From Pseudaminobacter sp047739745 (GTDB lineage Bacteria > Pseudomonadota > Alphaproteobacteria > Rhizobiales > Rhizobiaceae): a DNA stretch of 64,000 nt. The stretch lies in the NCBI RefSeq assembly GCF_047739745.1, contig NZ_JBLLVA010000003.1, positions 310,001-374,000 of the forward strand, in the 5' to 3' direction. Shown here one piece after another: positions 23,992-30,946 of this stretch (position 1 is the first letter of the stretch; each line of letters begins with the position of its first letter). The notes beneath the pieces were generated by a model. The model did not search any database and was not told the DNA's origin. It saw nothing but the letters and a program-made list of their open reading frames with translations. The position numbers were made by a program, and so were the translations under genes.

Positions 23992-24020
23992 TTGACATAC
24001 ATAGGTGAATATCGCATAAC
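23992..24020 (+). promoter_or_regulatory. Rightward early promoter (PR-like)
   Basis: TTGACA (23992-23997), 17 bases, CATAAC (24015-24020). The -10 box is inside operator O5. It would drive the operon from 24050, which includes RNA repair, excisionase-like and integrase genes. Confidence 0.65.
24007..24019 (-). promoter_or_regulatory. Repressor operator O5
   Basis: On the minus strand TTATGCGATATTC, identical over 13 bases to O2 and starting 34 bases from O4. It overlaps the -10 box of the rightward promoter. Confidence 0.6.
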
Positions 24021-24049
24021 TCTCCTCACCACCACAGAGGAGAGTCGCC

Positions 24050-24253
24050 ATGTCAACAATTGTAGCCGCACGCAGCACGCGCCACCGCAGCCAGCATTCC
24101 CGCGCCAACATCCGCTTTCTTGAACTGCGCCGCCGCGCTCTTGTGAAAGAGCTTGCTGCCGTAAATGCGGAATTGCGGCGCGCAAGGCCCGTTGTACGGG
24201 CGGAAGACGACGAGTGGGACTTTGATCCGCGCGTCGTGGAGTGCGGGCTGTGA
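24050..24253 (+). CDS. Small basic phage protein, first gene of the rightward operon
   Basis: A 67-residue protein with an exact GAGGAG box and a CACCACCACAG leader. An arginine-rich helix (RFLELRRRALVKELAAVNAE) is followed by an acidic end (AEDDEWDFDP). It might be an early regulator or DNA-binding protein; no family is recognised. Confidence 0.6.
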   Translation: MSTIVAARSTRHRSQHSRANIRFLELRRRALVKELAAVNAELRRARPVVRAEDDEWDFDPRVVECGL

Positions 24254-24738
24254 GTGGGGCGGTGGATGCTGCTGCCGGCAGCAGTGCGCCTGCTTGCGCG
24301 GGGCGCAATGTGGCGCATACGCCGGGGCCTTGGGCATGGTTCGGCAACGCCAGCAGCAACCACGTTTATCTGGCCACCACTCACAGCGGCCGCCGCTATG
24401 TCATGGATTTTGTGCGGTGGGGCATGCACGGTGCGCAACCTCGCTTCCAGCCAAAACGTGGTGGCATGATCGATGCAAAAGACCTTCTTCAGTTCGAGGT
24501 AGGCGATCAGTCCATCGTGGGCATCGATGCGGCTCGGAAGGAAGGCAGCGTTTACAGATACGACGTGCGCGGCATCAACAGCGCGGACGCCCGCCTGATC
24601 GCCGCTGCACCTGATTTGTTGGCCGCGCTCAGGCCCTTCGCGGATATGCGGAATCTGTACGAGCAAAGAATGGGTGTTCCCGACCCGGAAACCCGCGCCG
24701 CCCGCGCAGCAATCGCCAAAGCGGAGGGCCGGTCATGA
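24250..24738 (+). CDS. Phage protein of the HTPGPW / ARLIAAAPDLL type
   Basis: A 162-residue protein starting at GTG 24250 (GTGA overlap). AHTPGPWAWFG near residue 25 and ADARLIAAAPDLLAALRPF near 115 are the hallmarks of a very common family of small phage early proteins of unknown role. The start is confirmed by coupling rather than by a ribosome box. Confidence 0.75.
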   Translation: MSGAVDAAAGSSAPACAGRNVAHTPGPWAWFGNASSNHVYLATTHSGRRYVMDFVRWGMHGAQPRFQPKRGGMIDAKDLLQFEVGDQSIVGIDAARKEGSVYRYDVRGINSADARLIAAAPDLLAALRPFADMRNLYEQRMGVPDPETRAARAAIAKAEGRS

Positions 24739-24980
24739 ACGCGAAGTGGGAAAAGCAAACTGGCCAGTATCAGAATGGCGAGAACTATCGCGTAGGACGG
24801 GTGATCGTAGGGGCGGCCTTCTATTCCGGATTGGTGCCGCGCGGCGACCCTAAGAAGTACGGATGCACCTGCTTGTTGCCTGGCATCAAGCAGGCTCCCG
24901 AACACTACGAAACGATCGACGAAGCCAAGGCGCGACTAGAGCGCTTGGTATCGGCGTGGTTCGAATGGGTGCAGTCATGA
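24735..24980 (+). CDS. Small phage protein of unknown function
   Basis: An 81-residue protein (MNAKWEKQTGQYQNGENYRV) with ATGA overlaps at both ends. It looks mixed alpha/beta with a C-terminal amphipathic helix (ARLERLVSAWFEWVQS). No family is recognised. Confidence 0.6.
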   Translation: MNAKWEKQTGQYQNGENYRVGRVIVGAAFYSGLVPRGDPKKYGCTCLLPGIKQAPEHYETIDEAKARLERLVSAWFEWVQS

Positions 24981-25279
24981 CCACCCTCCGCTTCTACACC
25001 GCCCTCGCCATTTACACCGGCTCGCTACTGCTTGGCGGCGCCATGTTGGCGCGGGCCGCTGACCTTGGCACGCTAGAACAAGCCGCGCACTACGCCGCGC
25101 AAGAATACGCCTGCGATTGGCCGGATTACGACCGCAGCGAGGCGTTGCTTGCCTTGGCCGTTAAGGAAGGCGTTCCGGAAGACATAGCCGTTGAGATTAT
25201 TGCGGACTTGGCTTGGCAGATTGTCGAAACCAGCACGGCGGAATGGTTGTGTGGGTCTGTTGTGGCGGAGGTAAGGTGA
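24977..25279 (+). CDS. Exported or membrane-anchored small protein
   Basis: A 100-residue protein starting at ATG 24977. The first 29 residues (TLRFYTALAIYTGSLLLGGA, then MLARAADLG) form a signal peptide with a possible cut after ARA. The rest is acidic and helical. The periplasmic target is unknown; such proteins in lysogens may modify host surface properties. Confidence 0.6.
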   Translation: MTTLRFYTALAIYTGSLLLGGAMLARAADLGTLEQAAHYAAQEYACDWPDYDRSEALLALAVKEGVPEDIAVEIIADLAWQIVETSTAEWLCGSVVAEVR

Positions 25280-26211
25280 TGTTCGTTATCTTCGATCTGG
25301 ACGGCACGATAGCTAACATCAATCACCGCACGCACTTCGTTCGTGGCGATTGGGACTCATTCTTTCGCGAGTGCGTCAACGACCTGCCTGTGCCGCATGT
25401 CATTGAGACGTTTCACGCGCATCTGTCGGCAGGGCATAAGGTTCGAGTCTGGTCGGCGCGAAGCGACGTTGTGCAAGCAGAGACGGAACAATGGCTTTCC
25501 GAAAACGGCATAGACCCTTGCTTCCTGCAGCACATGCGCGCCGAGGGTGACAACACGCCAGACGTGGAGCTTAAGCGCTATTGGCTCAATCAAGAGCAGG
25601 AGCGGCCCGATCTCGTCTATGACGACCGGCAGCGCGTCGTCGACATGTGGCGGTCGGAAGGCATACCGTGCTTTCAAGTTGTCGCGAATTGGGAAGATGC
25701 CGGGCGCGTCATCCCGCCAGTTGACCCTGGTGCTGCGCTTCTGACCCTTATGGTGGGGCCAAGCGGCGCCGGTAAGACCAACTACGCAAAAGGCTTACCG
25801 GGATACGTTTCCAGCGACGAATTACGTGCCGAATACACCGGCTCGCAGCAAGACCAGACGCGCAATGATGACGTGTTCACTGCGCTGCATCGCATAGCCA
25901 AGGCGCGCCTCGATAGCGGCCTGCCTGTTTGCATCGATGCAACCAATCTGCGCCGTCGAGACAGGCTAGCTTGCGTGGCTCTTGCTCCAGTCGGTGCGCG
26001 CACTTCCTACATCGTCATCGATAGACCTCTGTCCGAGAAGAAGGCAACGGCCGGTTGGCGGGCCGACGTCACCGTCAAAGGCAAGCCGCTCGTCGAGTTT
26101 CATCATGAACGCTTCCAGTCCGCACTGCGCGACATTCTGGCTGGCGATGGCCTGCCGAACGTCAATGTAGTGGACTTGCGCACCAACCAGGGCGCGAGGG
26201 TGGCAGCATGA
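25279..26211 (+). CDS. Polynucleotide 5'-kinase / 3'-phosphatase (T4 Pnkp-like, domains reversed)
   Basis: A 310-residue protein, ATG at 25279 (TGATG overlap). Residues 1-150 form a HAD phosphatase: FVIFDLDGTIANINHRTHF at the start, VWSARSD and YDDRQRVVDMW later. Residues about 155-300 are a P-loop kinase: LMVGPSGAGKTNYAK, SSDELRAEY and CIDATNLRRRDR. T4 PseT has the kinase first and the phosphatase last; here the order is reversed. It heals broken RNA ends, giving 5'-phosphate and 3'-OH. The next gene encodes an RNA ligase, making a complete repair pair. Confidence 0.88.
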   Translation: MFVIFDLDGTIANINHRTHFVRGDWDSFFRECVNDLPVPHVIETFHAHLSAGHKVRVWSARSDVVQAETEQWLSENGIDPCFLQHMRAEGDNTPDVELKRYWLNQEQERPDLVYDDRQRVVDMWRSEGIPCFQVVANWEDAGRVIPPVDPGAALLTLMVGPSGAGKTNYAKGLPGYVSSDELRAEYTGSQQDQTRNDDVFTALHRIAKARLDSGLPVCIDATNLRRRDRLACVALAPVGARTSYIVIDRPLSEKKATAGWRADVTVKGKPLVEFHHERFQSALRDILAGDGLPNVNVVDLRTNQGARVAA

Positions 26212-27323
26212 CCGGACACTTCCACATCTCCCATATCAACGACGTCCTCCCCTACGTTGAGGGGCGCAAGGACTTCGTGGTTGCGGATAAAGGCGACTAC
26301 ACCGTAATCGACTATGTGTTCGCAGGCGAAGACACATTCGACCATCCTGCGCGCGTCGAGTGCCGCGGAATTAAGTTTGCACCGGATGGTTCCGTTTTGG
26401 CACGACCGCTGCATAAGTTCATGAATATCGGGCAGGCGCCAGATACGCAGCCCGACAAGATCGACTTCGGCCAGCCGCACACCATCACCGAGAAACTGGA
26501 CGGTTCTATGATCCATCCCGCCATTGTGAGCGGCGAAGTTGTCTTTATGACACGGATGGGCAGGACCGATGTTGCCAAGAAGGCGGAGCGGCACTTGACT
26601 GAACACGTCGAGATGGCGTGTCGCGCTATGCTCGACAACCACATTACGCCGATATTTGAGTGGACCGCGCCAGAGAATCGAATCGTGGTTCGATATGACG
26701 ACAGCAACCTTACGCTTTTAGCGGTCCGCCATAACTACAGCGGTGCGTATCAGGACAGGAAGTCTGCCGCCATGTGGGCGCGCGACATGGGCATTCCGCT
26801 CGTCTCTCACCGCAGCCCCAGCCACACCAATGCAGCCGACTTCCTCGCCTACGCACGCGCAATTCAAGGCGCAGAGGGGTTCGTCGTGCGTTTCGACAAC
26901 GGCCTATGGGTTAAGGCCAAGGGCGACGATTACGTTCTCAAGCACCGCGCCAAGGACAGCATCTTGCAGGAGAAGAACATCCTGGCACTGGTCTTAAATG
27001 GCGGCCTTGACGACGTGCTGCCGCTACTCGATGAGCCTGACGCGCGAGCCGCGAGGGAATACGCGGCGGCGGTTGAGGCGGGTCTGGCGGAGACGGCTGA
27101 GGAGTTAGAGCGGCGAGTTGCTGCCAACAGCAACCTGCCGCAGAAAGAGTTTGCGCTTGAGTTTGCAAGTGAACTGCCCGCGTTGCTGCAAGCGCCGGCG
27201 TATCAAGTCCGGCGCGGCGCTAATGCCCACGATGTCATTCGCGCCCGCATAGCCGCCAATACCAACAGCCAGTCGCATGTTGACGCCAACCGCGCTCTGC
27301 ACGGTGCGCGCTGGTCTATCTAA
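26208..27323 (+). CDS. RNA ligase of the T4 Rnl1 family
   Basis: A 371-residue protein, very close in length to T4 Rnl1 (374). Nucleotidyltransferase motif I with the AMP-accepting lysine is TEKLDGSM; before it stands the conserved VLARPLHKFMNIG. Motif III is PIFEWTAPENRIV, motif IV EGFVVRF and motif V WVKAKGDDYVLKH. A specific C-terminal helical domain follows. It seals 5'-phosphate to 3'-OH RNA ends, classically to repair tRNAs cut in the anticodon loop. It overlaps the kinase-phosphatase gene by 4 bases, so the two products are made together. Confidence 0.9.
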   Translation: MTGHFHISHINDVLPYVEGRKDFVVADKGDYTVIDYVFAGEDTFDHPARVECRGIKFAPDGSVLARPLHKFMNIGQAPDTQPDKIDFGQPHTITEKLDGSMIHPAIVSGEVVFMTRMGRTDVAKKAERHLTEHVEMACRAMLDNHITPIFEWTAPENRIVVRYDDSNLTLLAVRHNYSGAYQDRKSAAMWARDMGIPLVSHRSPSHTNAADFLAYARAIQGAEGFVVRFDNGLWVKAKGDDYVLKHRAKDSILQEKNILALVLNGGLDDVLPLLDEPDARAAREYAAAVEAGLAETAEELERRVAANSNLPQKEFALEFASELPALLQAPAYQVRRGANAHDVIRARIAANTNSQSHVDANRALHGARWSI

Positions 27324-27350
27324 CATCACCACACCACAAGGAACCACCAC

Positions 27351-27599
27351 ATGAATATCCTTACCGCTCGCGAATTTATCGCACAAGGCACGTCCGCAGC
27401 AGCCATAATGTCAATTGCGCGCAGCCTTGAGTCCGGCAACTACCAGCATAGGCCGCAGAAGGAACTGGCGGCGGCAGTCCGCTCGGTTGCTAACGAGGTT
27501 GCAGATATTATGGGCGTCGACCTGTACGGCAAGCGGCGTCGCTTCGCTAATGATAACCGGCAGGTGCGTAGCGCGGCTCGTAATAAGAGGGCTGCGTGA
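27351..27599 (+). CDS. Small phage protein of unknown function
   Basis: An 82-residue protein with AAGGAA and a second CACCACACCACAAGG leader, so it may also be expressed separately. The N-terminus (MNILTAREFIAQGTSAAAIM) is helical; the C-terminus is basic with FANDNRQ. No family is recognised. Confidence 0.6.
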   Translation: MNILTAREFIAQGTSAAAIMSIARSLESGNYQHRPQKELAAAVRSVANEVADIMGVDLYGKRRRFANDNRQVRSAARNKRAA

Positions 27600-28021
27600 T
27601 GGGCGGCCTGTTGAAGGCCGCACTGGCCGCGCTATTGATTGGAGCCGCGATCACGGGCTGCTCCAGCGATGCAACCGTCGCCACAGAGAACATCAAGCGG
27701 GCGGCCGATAATTTCGAAATCACGCGTCGTGTTGTTTTTTACAACGGCATCACCGATAGCTATATGCTGTCGGTGGAGGGCCGCTGCTCGATGGATTTGA
27801 ACTCGGCAGGTACGGCGTTCAACGTTATCTGCAAGACCGGCCCCAGTGAATACAAGCGCCATACGCTGGTGCTGTCTGACAACACTAGCGCGTTCGTCGA
27901 GCAGTTGGAGAGTGCTAACGTCAGCGCCTACCACTACCGCGTTGTGTTTAAGCCGCAATCGATCGTTCCCGACGTGGATTTCCGCGGCGACATGGGAGAG
28001 CTTACCAATGACCGGCATTAG
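27599..28021 (+). CDS. Phage beta-sandwich lipoprotein
   Basis: A 140-residue protein starting at ATG 27599 (TGATG overlap). The signal peptide ends in a lipobox AITGCSS near residue 22, so the protein would be lipid-anchored. NIKRAADNFEITRRVVFYNG, SYMLSVEGRC and AYHYRVVFKPQSIVPDVDF match a lipoprotein found in many phages and prophages and described as a beta-sandwich. Lipoproteins in early phage regions often block superinfection; that role is inferred here. Confidence 0.8.
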   Translation: MGGLLKAALAALLIGAAITGCSSDATVATENIKRAADNFEITRRVVFYNGITDSYMLSVEGRCSMDLNSAGTAFNVICKTGPSEYKRHTLVLSDNTSAFVEQLESANVSAYHYRVVFKPQSIVPDVDFRGDMGELTNDRH

Positions 28022-28649
28022 CAGCCACCAGGAAGCGCTGGAGGCGGCGACAGACCTTTGGGATGCCGCAACGAATGCTGTCTGCCAGACAATGCAGGAT
28101 CGCAACATGTGCAACTGCCCAGACGGCGACTGCCTCGCGGCCAAGGTCAACCCTGCGCCGCAAGACTTTGCATGGTTTTCGCAGCAGCTCACCGTCCTCG
28201 CCCCAGCCGACAATGGGCTGTTGGAGCGGTTGCGGGAGCACGAAGCGGAGTGGCCGAACCATGCCGCGTATTACGCCGCCCGTAGTGTTGATCTGATCTC
28301 GGAAGCCGCCGACACCATCACAGCGCAAGCAGCCGAGATCGAACGGCTCAGGGCGGAACGGGACGATCTTGCCGTTCGCGCTGCTGTGATTGACGAAGCG
28401 CTGACAAACGCACTGCAGCTCAAGGGAGCCGCCGAAGCCCGCCTCTCCGCACTAGAGCCGCTGTTGGATAAGGCAGTGGAGGCGCTGGAGCCGTTTGCCA
28501 GTCTGGCGGACGGATGGGTTGATGATGAGGGCTGGACCGATTTGGCCTGCAAGAATGACAGGCTATGCGATTGGTTCGGACCATCTGATTTTCGTTCCGC
28601 CCGCTCCGCCCTCACCGCAATCCAAGGAGGCTGCCATGCAGGTGAATGA
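28008..28649 (+). CDS. Ead/Ea22-like phage protein
   Basis: A 213-residue protein; the ATG at 28008 overlaps the lipoprotein end. Three zones can be seen: a start with CNCPDGDC, a long helical coil (AEIERLRAERDDLAVRAAVI), and a C-terminus ADGWVDDEGWTDLACKNDRL with SARSALTAIQGG typical of Ead-like proteins. Function unknown; such proteins are modular and common in temperate phage early regions. Confidence 0.65.
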   Translation: MTGISSHQEALEAATDLWDAATNAVCQTMQDRNMCNCPDGDCLAAKVNPAPQDFAWFSQQLTVLAPADNGLLERLREHEAEWPNHAAYYAARSVDLISEAADTITAQAAEIERLRAERDDLAVRAAVIDEALTNALQLKGAAEARLSALEPLLDKAVEALEPFASLADGWVDDEGWTDLACKNDRLCDWFGPSDFRSARSALTAIQGGCHAGE

Positions 28650-29487
28650 CAAGATGGTCGAGGCGGCTTGCGACGCAGCGTACAAGGCCATCAACAAGCG
28701 AGATGGCATCATCTTTTCGGGCATCGAGAAACGACCTGTCCCGCCAGAGATACAGGAATGGATGCGCACCGCCCTCACCGCCGCCCTCGCCACAGTCAAC
28801 GCAGAGCCGGTGGCTTGGCTTTGCACCAGTAAAAACACAGGCGGGCGTGACCTCCGGTTTAAGCCGATAGACGATCTTCCGTTCAACCGTGAACGCTGGA
28901 CGTGGGAACCCCTCTACGCCGCCCCACAAGCATCATCGCCGGTGGCTTGGGAGCAGCTGGCCGAAGTCATCAATGCTGGTTATAGGGCGGCGCTCCGCAC
29001 CGGAAAAGATTACCGCATAGATGCCAACAAGCTGCGTGAGTTCGCCCGCTCGGCACTGGTAGAGGGCGGAGAGGTGACAGGGCGTTTCAAGGTCCCGGAA
29101 GGACAGACGCCACTGAACGACAAGCTCGATCACCCGTTGCTTGATGCAGTGCGCGCTGGCGAGAAGGCGCGTGATGAGGGCACCTCTAGCCCTTACCACG
29201 GCCATTCTTTGGAGCACTGTCTACACGCCATCGGGTGGGTGTCTCGGGATTTGCGTCTGGTGCTGGATAAAGCGAAAGCCGCCACCCCTGCGCCAGCCGA
29301 GGAGCGGGTGGTGGAGGCGGCTGACGAAACCACGGTTCGTCTATTTGATTTCGCGAATGGCGACTATTCCTATCCCGCCTATCGAGGCAGGCCGCCGGAA
29401 GGAACGCCGACACTGAAAGGCGACATCAGGGACACGCTCGACAGGCTCGCCGCCCTCAAGGCACAGGAGGGTGGCCGTCATGGGTGA
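28636..29487 (+). CDS. Ead/Ea22-like modular phage protein
   Basis: A 283-residue protein starting at ATG 28636 with AAGGAGG upstream. EPVAWLCTSKN, WTWEPLYAAPQASSPVAWEQ and PEGQTPLNDKLDHPLLDAVR are short modules that recur, in changing order, in phage early proteins. It lacks a catalytic signature. It overlaps the previous gene slightly and probably belongs to the same class. Confidence 0.6.
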   Translation: MQVNDKMVEAACDAAYKAINKRDGIIFSGIEKRPVPPEIQEWMRTALTAALATVNAEPVAWLCTSKNTGGRDLRFKPIDDLPFNRERWTWEPLYAAPQASSPVAWEQLAEVINAGYRAALRTGKDYRIDANKLREFARSALVEGGEVTGRFKVPEGQTPLNDKLDHPLLDAVRAGEKARDEGTSSPYHGHSLEHCLHAIGWVSRDLRLVLDKAKAATPAPAEERVVEAADETTVRLFDFANGDYSYPAYRGRPPEGTPTLKGDIRDTLDRLAALKAQEGGRHG

Positions 29488-30055
29488 GGAACCGGAGAAG
29501 ATTTGGGCGGCTAATGTTGCTCGTGTGAAGACATGGCATCCCTCTAAGATCGGCGGAACAGCCGTTGATTATGAAACCGAATACATACGCGCCGATCTGC
29601 ACGAAGCCCTTGAGCGCGAGTACGCCCACCTTGAGGCGGCGCTTACCGACGCAAAGGCCGAACTGGCGCGGATACGTTCACTTGTGAAACAGGCGCAGCA
29701 CGATGTTCCGCAGGTCTATGTGAACTGGCACAGTGCCGCCCGCGCCACCCTGGCAGGCTCCGGTTCTGGTGGGTGGCGGGTGCCGGAAGGCATGGTGAAT
29801 GGACCTGTACCGGCGCATGAATGCGAGTTTCGCATCGGACAGGCCGTACATCTGGCCAACCCATACGCCGAAGAAGACCCGAGCGCGATCTACTATGTGG
29901 CAGGCATTACATGGGATCACCGGGCGGTCCCGTCGCGCGGCTGGAACATCAGCATCGCAGCAGCAGAAGACATCACCAGAGGCTACGGCCAAACGGACGG
30001 CTTTGTGCCGTCTGATCTCCGTCCCGCCCTCCCCGCCGCGCAGGAGGGCAGATAG
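29480..30055 (+). CDS. Modular phage protein with coiled-coil segment
   Basis: A 191-residue protein starting at ATG 29480. The start (EEPEKIWAANVARVKTWHPS, then YIRADLHEALEREYAHLEAA) contains the common YIRADLHEAL module, followed by a helical coil and a C-terminal beta-rich part (EFRIGQAVHLANPYAEEDPS). Function unknown. Confidence 0.6.
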   Translation: MGEEPEKIWAANVARVKTWHPSKIGGTAVDYETEYIRADLHEALEREYAHLEAALTDAKAELARIRSLVKQAQHDVPQVYVNWHSAARATLAGSGSGGWRVPEGMVNGPVPAHECEFRIGQAVHLANPYAEEDPSAIYYVAGITWDHRAVPSRGWNISIAAAEDITRGYGQTDGFVPSDLRPALPAAQEGR

Positions 30056-30475
30056 ATGGCTGACACCGCCAGAGACGTGATAGGGCGTGACCTTATCGCC
30101 AAGCTCGAAAAGCTCGACGGGCCGAGCGAAATCTTGGATGAGGCAATTTGGGAAGCCGTAGGCGGCTGGCCGGAACGTGAGTGGCGGTCAGTGAACTACA
30201 TGCGCCTGTACGGAACACCGGTCACCGCCTCGCTAGACGCCGCCATTGCGCTGGTAGAGCGGGTGCTGCCGGGGTGGGCTTGGACCATTATGGCCGCGAA
30301 ACCCTTAACGTCCACGCGCGCGGGGGAGACAGTTGCCAAGGGGCCTTTCACAGCTTTCGTGAACAATTCACCAAGGCGACCATCTGAACCTGACGCGGAA
30401 TATGAAGGGGTCGGAGCAACGCCCGCCATCGCCCTGCTCATCGCATTGCTCAAGGAGGCGCAGGATGGCCGATAA
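30056..30475 (+). CDS. Phage ABA-sandwich-like protein
   Basis: A 139-residue protein starting directly after the previous stop. GTPVTASLDAAIALVERVLP, GWAWTIMAAKP and GVGATPAIALLIALLKEAQD match the plan of the phage ABA sandwich domain (Y-T-SLDAA..LVP..W and ATPALAL). The role of this widespread family is unknown. Confidence 0.7.
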   Translation: MADTARDVIGRDLIAKLEKLDGPSEILDEAIWEAVGGWPEREWRSVNYMRLYGTPVTASLDAAIALVERVLPGWAWTIMAAKPLTSTRAGETVAKGPFTAFVNNSPRRPSEPDAEYEGVGATPAIALLIALLKEAQDGR

Positions 30476-30710
30476 GCTGACGGAAGCGAAATGCGCCGCT
30501 TACAGGGTGTCAGGCAAAGCAGTTATGCTCTTGGCGGTGCCATTTTACGTTATCGATATGACGTTCGACTACCTCGCGAAAGTCGTGTCAGTCCTGTGTG
30601 CAGTCGTAGTGTGGCCCATGGTCGCCTTCTACGACTGGTGCGTCAAACGGCATAACGTCATTCGCCGTTCCGCTCTCACAGAGGGCCGCAAAGAGGGAGG
30701 CGGGGTGTGA
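30465..30710 (+). CDS. Small membrane protein
   Basis: An 81-residue protein, ATG at 30465. One long hydrophobic region (VMLLAVPFYVIDMTFDYLAK, VVSVLCAVVVWPMVAFYDWC) forms two membrane helices; the C-terminus is basic. Function unknown. Confidence 0.6.
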   Translation: MADKLTEAKCAAYRVSGKAVMLLAVPFYVIDMTFDYLAKVVSVLCAVVVWPMVAFYDWCVKRHNVIRRSALTEGRKEGGGV

Positions 30711-30946
30711 AGGCGGATAATGATAACTACCCCCCGATCCTAACGCGCCCACAAGCGGCTGCTATGTGCGCCTTGACGCCTGCTGGCTTTGACGTTTGGG
30801 TGCGAAAGGGCATCGTGCCCCCCGCCATTACAGGCACGCGTCGGTGGAGCCGGGATGCTATCTTGCGTGTTCTGAATGGCGACGTGGCGCGCGCGAATCT
30901 GGATCCATACGAACAATGGAAGCTCGATAATGAAAGTGCGGCTTAA
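30707..30946 (+). CDS. Excisionase-like DNA-binding protein
   Basis: A 79-residue protein starting at GTG 30707 (GTGA overlap). LTRPQAAAMCALTPAGFDVW followed by GIVPPAITGTRRWSRDAILR is the winged-helix pattern of AlpA/Xis-type proteins (look-up of a column, then W-DAIL). It lies next to and overlaps the integrase gene, as excisionases often do, and would direct the integrase to excision. N-terminal ADNDN tetrapeptide. Confidence 0.75.
   Translation: MKADNDNYPPILTRPQAAAMCALTPAGFDVWVRKGIVPPAITGTRRWSRDAILRVLNGDVARANLDPYEQWKLDNESAA

Noticed and set aside
25279..27323. Bacterial Pnkp/Hen1 RNA repair cassette
   Set aside because: No Hen1 methyltransferase is present and the ligase is Rnl1-like; the pair fits the phage type.
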